Source: Motiliproteus sp047633175
GTDB lineage: Bacteria; Pseudomonadota; Gammaproteobacteria; Pseudomonadales; Balneatricaceae
Direction of reading: 5' to 3'
NCBI GenBank assembly: GCA_047633175.1
Contig: JBLIEQ010000015.1
Coordinates: 34,734 to 98,733 of the forward strand
Length of the DNA: 64,000 nucleotides
Shown here piece after piece: positions 57,735-64,000 of this stretch (position 1 is the first letter of the stretch; the number at the start of each line of letters is the position of its first letter). Both the position numbers and the translations under genes were made by a program. Under the pieces are notes generated by a model. The model ran no database searches and was not told the DNA's origin. It saw only the letters and a program-made list of their open reading frames with translations.

Positions 57735-57775
57735 CATCCCTGTGGGTCGGCTTCAGCCTGACGATGGCGGCTAGG
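57735..57775. repeat. REP-like dispersed repeat unit
   Basis: cctgtgggtcggcttcagcc followed by tgacgatggcgg, the same module as at 1320 and 28650, between the CDF gene and the convergent DUF1499 gene. Confidence 0.6.
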
Positions 57776-58244
57776 GCTTAGCCGCGTAACGCTGGCGCAG
57801 CAGTGCTACCCGGGTCCGGTTGGCACCCATGTCGCTGGTGCCAACCCTTGAGGCCGAACGTATCTGGATGACGTTATTGGGCTTATCAAGACGCGCTTCC
57901 AGATCATCGACAAAGCCAAACAGCGAGCTGCTGAAGGTCGCCGCTAAATACCCCGGCTCAACCCGGATCAATTCTCCGCCGTGATCGCGGATCACCCTTT
58001 GCAGCCGGTCCCAGTCCTGTTCGATCTGTCCTTCAGTCAGGGCAAAGGGGGCTACTTTCTTGTCGCTCGGGGTGCCCTCCTCACTGTTGACACAGTTGGG
58101 CTTGGCCGAGCAGGCTGACAGCTGTAAATTTATCAGGCCTTTGGCTTCTCCCTGCCTAGAATCTATGCCCTTAACGATAAATAGGATAATGACCGCGATC
58201 AGGCTTCCGCCGACCGCGATGCCGAGAATGGTTAATAGTTTCAT
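57771..58244 (-). CDS. DUF1499 family membrane-anchored protein
   Basis: 157 residues: an N-terminal transmembrane helix (about 4-26), then Ala-Cys-Ser-Ala-Lys-Pro-Asn-Cys-Val-Asn-Ser and a globular domain ending Ile-Gln-Ile-Arg-Ser-Ala-Ser-Arg-Val-Gly-Thr-Ser-Asp-Met-Gly-Ala-Asn. The Cys-x-x-x-Pro-Asn-Cys-Val and Ser-Arg-Val-Gly-x-Ser-Asp segments are the DUF1499 signature. Biochemical function unknown. Flanked by repeat units and probably monocistronic. Confidence 0.9.
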   Translation of the reverse strand: MKLLTILGIAVGGSLIAVIILFIVKGIDSRQGEAKGLINLQLSACSAKPNCVNSEEGTPSDKKVAPFALTEGQIEQDWDRLQRVIRDHGGELIRVEPGYLAATFSSSLFGFVDDLEARLDKPNNVIQIRSASRVGTSDMGANRTRVALLRQRYAAKP

Positions 58245-58386
58245 GCGGACTCCGATACGTATGGCTGGGTAGTATAACCGTCCTGTTTCGCAAGCTCATT
58301 AAACAACGCTGCTTGATTGTGATATCGGTAGGCGCAGTCGCTGTGATTGCCGTTTCAAGCCTTTCAGAAAACCACATAATTACCCA

Positions 58387-58480
58387 CAAAGCTCAGCCAA
58401 TGCCACTGTGGGAGGCGACCCACAGGGACGTGCAGCTGTTGCAGGAGTCTTCAACTGTCGGCTGCAGACGATCTTTTGAA
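58387..58480. repeat. REP-like dispersed repeat cluster
   Basis: acaaagctcagccaatgcca, ctgtgggaggcgacccacaggg, gttgcaggagtcttcaactg and cagacgatcttttgaac modules. A full but diverged copy of the family lies between the DUF1499 and M48 genes. Confidence 0.7.
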
Positions 58481-58509
58481 CAGACTGCAAAAGCTGCTGG
58501 TTACAGCAA

Positions 58510-59379
58510 CTAACTATTACATAGCTTTAATAAACGAGCCACCCGCGCTCTGGTCGGCGGGTGACTCCGTAACGAATAAGGGTCGGGCATGCGCTGACCC
58601 GGCATAAAAAACTGGGCACTCCAGGCTGTCGTAAAGGCATCAATTTTCATTAATGCTAGGGCTAACCCTTCAGGGTCTCTGGTTAACCGGGCGGCATTCA
58701 GATCGGCCTCGAATTCGCGCGTTCTGGACAGCGCCTGCTGCGCCAGGAGGCTGATAAGCGGTGCGGTGAGCAGTAACGAAACGGCCAGCCAGTTAATCTT
58801 CAGATCGCTTAGCAGCAGCAGCGGAAGCGTCGCGATTATCAGGATCTGTCCCACCAGCGATAACAGCATCGTCGTGCGGCTGAAGAGGTCTGCAAGCCCC
58901 AGAATCCACAAATCATTATGGCTAATATGGCTGATCTCATGAGCGATAACACCCCCGAGTTCACGGAGGCTCAGTTGCTGCAGCAGCGCATCGCTGAGCG
59001 CGATGATGGAGTGCTGTTTCGACCCCGTCGCAAAGGCATTGGGCATCTGGCTGGGGATATAGTAAAGGCTGGGTATGGAGACCAGCTTGGCGCGCTCGGA
59101 TAGCTCAGTGTGTATTGTCCAGAGTGCCCGTGCCTGGGCAGGATCGATGCGCCTTGCACCATACATCCGCAGCATCAGCTGGGGTGAGTACGAGGGGATA
59201 AGCAAAATGCTCAGAGCACAGCTACATAGCAGTATCAGCATGCCCACAGATCCCCAGAGCACATAGCCTAATAGCGCCATAAATCCTGCCATGACCGTTA
59301 ATAGCACTAAGGATTGCACAGAGTTTCGCCACCTATGCGCAGTGATTAGGGCCGCATCAATCTCTTGAGGTGATGACAT
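58510..59379 (-). CDS. M48 family zinc metalloprotease (HtpX-like)
   Basis: Inner-membrane zinc protease with 289 residues. Two N-terminal transmembrane helices (about 23-42 and 44-62), the zinc motif His147-Glu148-Ile-Ser-His151, further hydrophobic helices (about 160-215), and the third-ligand segment Arg-Glu-Phe-Glu-Ala-Asp. The topology matches HtpX-type proteases that degrade damaged membrane proteins, though the sequence is not close enough for me to call it htpX. Divergent across 590 bases from the cbpA-cbpM-clp operon, which is also stress-related. Confidence 0.88.
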   Translation of the reverse strand: MSSPQEIDAALITAHRWRNSVQSLVLLTVMAGFMALLGYVLWGSVGMLILLCSCALSILLIPSYSPQLMLRMYGARRIDPAQARALWTIHTELSERAKLVSIPSLYYIPSQMPNAFATGSKQHSIIALSDALLQQLSLRELGGVIAHEISHISHNDLWILGLADLFSRTTMLLSLVGQILIIATLPLLLLSDLKINWLAVSLLLTAPLISLLAQQALSRTREFEADLNAARLTRDPEGLALALMKIDAFTTAWSAQFFMPGQRMPDPYSLRSHPPTRARVARLLKLCNS

Positions 59380-59968
59380 CTTATCGTTGTCCCCGGCGTA
59401 AGCTGATCACAGCAGACTCCTCCTTGTGCGCGGTTATATCCCTTAATCATCAGTCTGACTTGCCGGTCGATACTGGCGGCTGTCGAGACCTGGTTGGGTG
59501 TCGGCGGATCTCTTTAGTGTCGAGCCTTCGTTGGCGCCAGAGTGCTGTGACGGTAGCCTCAATATGAATATCTTCTCCTAAAACTCTAGACTATTTTCGG
59601 TCAGAGTCCTCGACATGCTGCAAGAGCAGGATGTTATCGATACGCATGCCGATGCCTTCACCCACTCGAGCGCTTACGCTGCTTGCCACACGCTGCTTGC
59701 CACAGGCTGGATGCGGCTCTACGAGAGGCAAGCGTGGACGCGTGCGCATAGCCGTCTGCATGGGATCAAATAAAAGGGCCCCGCATCGCCTTATTCAGGC
59801 CGCAGCCCTTTACGAGTCAGCAGCCCACCAGCCTAGAACCATGGCTTTGCCAAACGCGGCCGAGATCGACGAAGGTCGTGACGGCGAGCCTCAATAGGAA
59901 TATCTCTCCCTTAAATCTCTAGACTATCCTTAGGTTCTACAGGGAACGATGGGCTAGCGGATTAGCAG
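59380..59968. other. 590-bp intergenic region with a duplicated ~50-bp element
   Basis: An imperfect direct repeat occurs at 59547-59596 and 59878-59928. Both copies have gtgacgg...gcctcaata-ggaatat-ct...ctctagactat in the same order. The second copy ends about 40 bases before cbpA, where a promoter is expected. No RpoH-type CTTGAA/CCCCAT pair was found. The 88-codon frame at 59631-59897 has no ribosome-binding site or recognisable content and is not called. Confidence 0.6.
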
Positions 59969-60937
59969 ATGGAATATAAGGACTATTACAAGATTCTGGG
60001 GGTTGAACGCGGCGCCAATAAGATGGCCATAAAGCGCGCGTATCAGAAGCTGGCTAGAAAATACCATCCGGATGTCAGCAAGGAAATGCATGCCGAGGAC
60101 CGTTTTAAAGAGGTCAACGAGGCGTATCAGGTGCTTAAGGATCCCAAGGCCCGCAAGGCCTATGACCAGCTGGGCCCGGATTTGCAGCAGGGGCAGGAGT
60201 TTCGGCCGCCGCCAGGCTGGCATTTTGAATTCAGCAGAGGCGGCTTTGACCCTCAGCAGATGGAGCGGGGGGGGTTCAGTGATTTTTTATCCTCTATTTT
60301 CCGTGATCAGGGCGCGATGGGTGATTTTAAGGCGGGGAGGCGAGAGCAGCCTCTAAGAGGTTCGGATCTTCATGCCCGTATTCGACTGACGCTGGAGGAG
60401 TCCTATCAGGGTTCTCAGCGCATCCTGGCGCTGCACTCTCCGCAACCCACGCAACCCACGCAACCCAAGCCTCAGGGAACATCGACCTCCAAAGAGCTCA
60501 AGATCAATGTGCACATTCCCAAGGGTATCTGTGAAGGGCAGCAGATCCGCTTGCAGAAACAGGGAGGCGCCGGTATCGGCGGGGGCGCTAAGGGCGATCT
60601 TTTTTTAGAGGTTAGCTTTGCACCCCATCCCTATTTTCGTGCCGAGGGGCGCACTGTTTTTCTCGATCTCCCTGTCACCCCCTGGGAAGCGGCGCTGGGA
60701 ACCCGTTTAAAGATCCCGACCCTAGGCGGAACGGTGCTGATGACGATTCCTGCCGGGGTTCAGAGTGGTCATAAGCTGCGCCTGCCCGGACGAGGGTTGC
60801 CGGGCCAGCCTGCGGGCGACCAGGTAGTGATGCTGCGGATAGAGACACCACCGGCAACGACCCCGGAAGCCACTCGGCTCTACCAACAGATGGCCACCGC
60901 TCTGCCCTTTAATCCCCGCGCATACCTGGGATCCTAA
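59969..60937 (+). CDS. cbpA: DnaJ-family co-chaperone CbpA
   Basis: J-domain co-chaperone that stimulates DnaK. 322 residues: J domain 1-70 with His33-Pro34-Asp35, and a Gly/Phe/Pro-rich linker (about 75-115). A C-terminal DnaJ substrate-binding region without the cysteine-rich zinc finger distinguishes it from DnaJ. A Gln-Pro-Thr repeat (about 160-170), encoded by 9-bp repeats, interrupts the first beta domain. Followed after 34 bases by cbpM and then a Clp ATPase, so this is a small protein-repair operon. Unusually, the Clp gene is part of it. Confidence 0.92.
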   Translation: MEYKDYYKILGVERGANKMAIKRAYQKLARKYHPDVSKEMHAEDRFKEVNEAYQVLKDPKARKAYDQLGPDLQQGQEFRPPPGWHFEFSRGGFDPQQMERGGFSDFLSSIFRDQGAMGDFKAGRREQPLRGSDLHARIRLTLEESYQGSQRILALHSPQPTQPTQPKPQGTSTSKELKINVHIPKGICEGQQIRLQKQGGAGIGGGAKGDLFLEVSFAPHPYFRAEGRTVFLDLPVTPWEAALGTRLKIPTLGGTVLMTIPAGVQSGHKLRLPGRGLPGQPAGDQVVMLRIETPPATTPEATRLYQQMATALPFNPRAYLGS

Positions 60938-60971
60938 CATCAATATCACGCTGCATATGGCAGGAGATACT

Positions 60972-61289
60972 ATGAACAACAAGCAGTTGATGGTTATCGG
61001 TGAACTGCTTGATGAACGGCTGCTGTTAGACCTCCGCGAGATCTCTCAGTGCTGCTCCGTTGAGGTCGCTCTGGTCATCGAGATGGTTCAGATCGGAGTG
61101 CTGGAGCCCCGAGGGCTGACGCCAGCGGACTGGTGGTTTAGTGGTCGGGATCTGCTGCGTCTGCAACGGGCGCTCCGGCTGCAGCAGGATCTGGGTATTA
61201 ACGTGCCGGGGTTGGCGCTCTGTATCGAACTGCTAGAGGAGCGGGCGCGGCTTACCGCCAGAATGCGGGTACTGGAAGGACATCGATGA
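60972..61289 (+). CDS. cbpM: Chaperone modulator CbpM
   Basis: Small MerR-like helical protein that binds the J domain of CbpA and blocks its action on DnaK. The ATG at 60972 has AGGAG five bases upstream and gives 105 residues; an in-frame ATG at 60957 precedes the ribosome-binding site. Typical content: Leu-Arg-Glu-Ile-Ser-Gln-Cys-Cys-Ser-Val-Glu...Gly-Val-Leu-Glu-Pro, and Arg-Leu-Gln-Arg-Ala-Leu-Arg-Leu-Gln-Gln-Asp-Leu-Gly-Ile-Asn. It starts 34 bases after cbpA and ends nine bases before the Clp gene. Confidence 0.92.
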   Translation: MNNKQLMVIGELLDERLLLDLREISQCCSVEVALVIEMVQIGVLEPRGLTPADWWFSGRDLLRLQRALRLQQDLGINVPGLALCIELLEERARLTARMRVLEGHR

Positions 61290-61298
61290 GGGAACATT

Positions 61299-63761
61299 AT
61301 GATTCAACACTATATCGAACAGAGCACTAAAAAGGTGCGCCATACCGTCGAGCAGGCGATCGGCGAGATGGCCGCTCTGCAGCAAAATACCCTGACCCCG
61401 GACTTTATCCTGTTGGCGTTACTGTCACAGCCGGAATCAGAAGCTATAAAAATACTCAAGCAGTTGATTCCTGAGCAGAAAGAGGTAGTCACTCGACTAA
61501 AGGCCGAGATTTATCAAAAATATAAGCATCCCGTCGCATCGCCGTTGCCGCAGCTGTTGGGATCCCCGGAGCTTCAGGCGATGTTTCAGGTTGCCCTTGA
61601 GCAGAGCCAGGCGCTGGGTGATGACTATATCTCCAGTGGCACTCTGTTTCTTGCCCTGTTCGACGCCAGATCAGGGCACGCCGCCGAATCTCTTCAGCGT
61701 ATCGGCGTCAATCACCAGCAGGTCCTGGATAGCCTCAAGAGGCTGCGTGGCGGACAGAAAATAATCAGCGAGGATACCGAATCAGAGGCGGATACTCTGT
61801 CCAGATTTACCCAGGACCTGACCGAGATGGCGCGTAATGGCGAGCTGGATCCGGTGATCGGTCGAGAGGATGAGATTGGTCAGATCATACAGACTCTGTC
61901 CCGGCGCAAAAAGAATAATCCGGCCATTATCGGTGAGGCCGGTGTCGGTAAAACGGTGATTGTGGAGGGTCTGGCGCAACGGATCACCAGTGGCAATGTT
62001 CCTGATACATTGCTTGATAAGCGCGTGCTGTCGCTGGATATGGCCGAGATTGTGGCCGGATCCAATATGCGCGGTGAGTTTGAGGCGCGACTCAAAGGCG
62101 TCCGGGATGCGGTTATCAAAGCCAAAGGCCAGGTGATTCTGTTTATCGACGAGCTGCATACGGTCGTCGGTGCCGGTGCGAACGCAGGTGGGCTCGACGC
62201 CCCCAGTATGCTCAAGACAGCGCTGGCCCAGGGCAGTCTGCAGGTGATCGGTGCCGATACCCTCAGTGAATATCATACCTATATCGAGGCCGATAAAGCG
62301 CTGGAGCGGCGCTTTCATCCCATTTTGATTCGCGAGCCCAGCGTCGAACAGACCCTGAAAATCCTTGAGGGGATCATCGGGCGCTACGAGAGCCATCATC
62401 AAACCCGTTATGAACCTGAGGCCCTCAGGGCTGCGGCCGAGCTGTCGGAGCGCTATCTGACCGACAGGCGCCTGCCGGACAAGGCCGTCGACTTAGTAGA
62501 CGAAGCCGGTGCCCAGAAACATATCCTCCTCAACTTGATGCCTCCGTCGCTGAAGCAGCTCGAACTAGACAAGCAGCGGCTGCAGCAGGAAAAAACAGCG
62601 GTCTTTAACGCCCAGCACTTTGAACAGGCGGCGGAGCTGCAGATGGAGATTCTTCATCTGGAGAAACAGCTTAAGACCGAGCATCAGCGCTGGCTTAAGC
62701 AGCGCAAGCAGGCCGATATCTCGGTGACGGCCAATGATATAGCGGCGGTGGTGTCACGCTGGACCGGCATCCCAGTCGCCCGAATGCTGGAGTCGGAGTC
62801 CGATAAGCTGGCCAGTATGGAGCTCAAGTTGCACCAGCGTATCGTCGGCCAGGAGGATGCGGTTCGCGCTGTCTCGGACGCGATTCGCAGAAACCGTACC
62901 GGTATCGCAGGCACCCAAAGGCCGATCGGCTCCTTTCTTTTTTTAGGACCCACGGGGGTCGGTAAGACTGAGCTGGCACGCGCGCTGGCCGCCTTTCTGC
63001 TGGACGATGAATCGCGGATCGTACGCCTGGATATGTCGGAGTATATGGAGCGGCATGAGGTCTCCAAGATCATCGGCGCACCGCCCGGTTATGTAGGCTA
63101 TGGCGAAGGGGGGCAGTTGACCGAAAAGGTCCGCCGTAATCCCTATACCGTGGTGTTGCTGGACGAGATGGAGAAAGCACACCCGGATATCTTCAACGTA
63201 CTGCTGCAGATTCTTGAAGAGGGTCATATCACCGATGCGCAGGGGCGGGTAATCTCGTTTCGTAACACCATCTTGATCGGCACCTCCAATCTGGGTACCG
63301 AGTCCCTCTCCTCGGATAAACGTCCACCGGGTTTCATTCGGTCTGAGACCCCGGATCACCGCGCGGCGAAGCAGCTGGTCATGCACGAGGTGAAACGGTT
63401 CTTTAAGCCTGAATTTCTCAACCGGCTTGACGATATCATCGTCTTCCACTATCTCGAAAAGTCTGAAGTGCGGCAGATCGCGCAGCTGTTTATCGATGAG
63501 CTGATCCAGCGGATGCAGCTACACCAGATCAGCCTACAGATCAGTGCATCGGTGGTCGAAAAAATGACCCTGGACGGCTTCAATCCCGTTTACGGGGCCC
63601 GACCGCTGCGACGGGAGATCGAACGCCAGATCGAAAATCCATTGGCGATGAAGATCGTTGAGGGGCTGTGCCCCGAGGGTAGCGAGGTCGCTATCAGTAT
63701 CAACAAGGGTGCAGTTTGCTTTGCTATCCAGACCCCGGTGCCCGGGAATGAGGCGTCATAA
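61299..63761 (+). CDS. Clp/Hsp100 AAA+ ATPase, ClpC/ClpG-like, probable stand-alone disaggregase
   Basis: Two-ring AAA+ unfoldase of 820 residues. A Clp N-domain spans about 1-145. The first AAA+ module has Walker A Gly212-Glu-Ala-Gly-Val-Gly-Lys-Thr219. A short middle domain contains an UVR-like helix pair (Ala-Gln-His-Phe-Glu-Gln-Ala-Ala-Glu-Leu-Gln, near 438-450), as in ClpC rather than the long ClpB arm. The second module has Walker A at 550-557. Where ClpA, ClpC and ClpX carry a ClpP-docking [IVL]-Gly-[FL] loop, this protein has Pro677-Gly678-Phe679, so pairing with ClpP is doubtful. Cotranscription with cbpA and cbpM suggests DnaK-linked disaggregation. ClpB itself is probably elsewhere. 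Confidence 0.88.
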   Translation: MIQHYIEQSTKKVRHTVEQAIGEMAALQQNTLTPDFILLALLSQPESEAIKILKQLIPEQKEVVTRLKAEIYQKYKHPVASPLPQLLGSPELQAMFQVALEQSQALGDDYISSGTLFLALFDARSGHAAESLQRIGVNHQQVLDSLKRLRGGQKIISEDTESEADTLSRFTQDLTEMARNGELDPVIGREDEIGQIIQTLSRRKKNNPAIIGEAGVGKTVIVEGLAQRITSGNVPDTLLDKRVLSLDMAEIVAGSNMRGEFEARLKGVRDAVIKAKGQVILFIDELHTVVGAGANAGGLDAPSMLKTALAQGSLQVIGADTLSEYHTYIEADKALERRFHPILIREPSVEQTLKILEGIIGRYESHHQTRYEPEALRAAAELSERYLTDRRLPDKAVDLVDEAGAQKHILLNLMPPSLKQLELDKQRLQQEKTAVFNAQHFEQAAELQMEILHLEKQLKTEHQRWLKQRKQADISVTANDIAAVVSRWTGIPVARMLESESDKLASMELKLHQRIVGQEDAVRAVSDAIRRNRTGIAGTQRPIGSFLFLGPTGVGKTELARALAAFLLDDESRIVRLDMSEYMERHEVSKIIGAPPGYVGYGEGGQLTEKVRRNPYTVVLLDEMEKAHPDIFNVLLQILEEGHITDAQGRVISFRNTILIGTSNLGTESLSSDKRPPGFIRSETPDHRAAKQLVMHEVKRFFKPEFLNRLDDIIVFHYLEKSEVRQIAQLFIDELIQRMQLHQISLQISASVVEKMTLDGFNPVYGARPLRREIERQIENPLAMKIVEGLCPEGSEVAISINKGAVCFAIQTPVPGNEAS

Positions 63762-63787
63762 GCCTCTGCAGCGGAACGGTCAGCCTA

Positions 63788-64000
63788 CTAGGTATGAGGT
63801 GATCCAATCAGGATGATCGCCATGCCGATCAGGCAAACCGCGACCCCGATCCAGTCCGTTAGCGTAGGGCGAACAGAATCCACGGCCCACAGCCACATCA
63901 GGGCAACCGTGATATACACCCCGCCATAAGCGGCGTAAACGCGTCCCGCGGCCTGAGGATGCAGCGTAAGCAGCCAGGCAAATGCAGCCAGGCTGAAGGC
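63788..64000 (-). CDS. YnfA family (UPF0060) membrane protein, 5' end beyond window
   Basis: The last 70 codons of a gene whose start lies past the window edge. The frame encodes Leu-His-Pro-Gln-Ala-Ala-Gly-Arg-Val-Tyr-Ala-Ala-Tyr-Gly-Gly-Val-Tyr-Ile, then a hydrophobic helix with Leu-Trp-Leu-Trp-Ala-Val-Asp. Trp-Ile-Gly-Val-Ala-Val-Cys-Leu-Ile-Gly-Met-Ala-Ile-Ile and a short tail with stop at 63788-63790 follow. This is the YnfA signature: a four-helix inner-membrane protein of unknown role, related to small multidrug-resistance transporters. It converges on the Clp gene with a 26-base gap. Confidence 0.88.
   Translation of the reverse strand, partial: AFSLAAFAWLLTLHPQAAGRVYAAYGGVYITVALMWLWAVDSVRPTLTDWIGVAVCLIGMAIILIGSPHT

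Noticed and set aside
59631..59897. An 88-codon frame in the gap before cbpA
   Set aside because: No ribosome-binding site and unusual composition. It runs into the duplicated regulatory-looking element.

Overview
The window looks like the chromosome of a marine-type gammaproteobacterium in the Pseudomonas/Oceanospirillales neighbourhood. The basis is gene order: cysS, folD, tRNA-Pro/Arg/His/Leu, tig, clpP, clpX, lon, hupB and ppiD follow each other as in Pseudomonas. They are followed by ruvCAB, ybgC, tolQRAB, pal, cpoB and queC. Choline-O-sulfate use and histidine degradation genes fit a free-living heterotroph. The species cannot be named from the sequence alone.

Layout. 1-12.6 kb: cysteinyl-tRNA synthetase (5' end cut by the window edge), folD, four tRNAs, then the protein quality-control block tig-clpP-clpX-lon with hupB and ppiD. 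lon has a very good sigma-32-type promoter. 12.7-24.7 kb: ruvCAB and the Tol-Pal envelope operon, unusually split between tolB and pal by an autotransporter-type outer-membrane protein gene and a TPR/GT41 (O-GlcNAc-transferase-like) glycosyltransferase gene. 24.7-38.6 kb: queC, an M16 metallopeptidase, a small membrane protein next to a two-RCK potassium channel, an EamA exporter, yaaA, a DEDDh exonuclease with rsuA, a lipoprotein, a DUF2789 protein and trpS.

38.6-43.2 kb is the most striking accessory region. A transposase remnant and a lipoprotein gene precede a diversity-generating retroelement (DGR). The DGR has a secreted collagen-like protein whose last 48 or so residues are a variable repeat (41393-41537), an Avd-like accessory gene, an adenine-rich template repeat (42082-42226), and a reverse transcriptase reduced to a fragment. 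Template and variable repeat differ at 22 positions, and every one is an adenine in the template. The reverse transcriptase lacks both its N-terminus and everything after its first catalytic motif. It ends exactly at the inverted repeat of a 663-bp element without a transposase gene. The cassette therefore records past mutagenic retrohoming but cannot drive it itself.

43.3-64 kb: an AT-rich membrane protein, choline-O-sulfate genes (choX, betC, LysR regulator), a sulfurtransferase, the hut operon (hutI-hutG-hutU-hutH with hutC nearby and a palindromic operator), a 34-residue lipoprotein, a CDF transporter, DUF1499 and M48 proteins, a cbpA-cbpM-Clp disaggregase operon, and the end of a ynfA-type gene.

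Scattered through intergenic gaps are about a dozen copies of a palindromic REP-like repeat family. Some copies have octamer microsatellites grown at the palindrome apex, and a degraded transposase tail lies beside one copy. Several other short tandem repeats (7, 8, 9, 12 and 13 bp) occur in and between genes.
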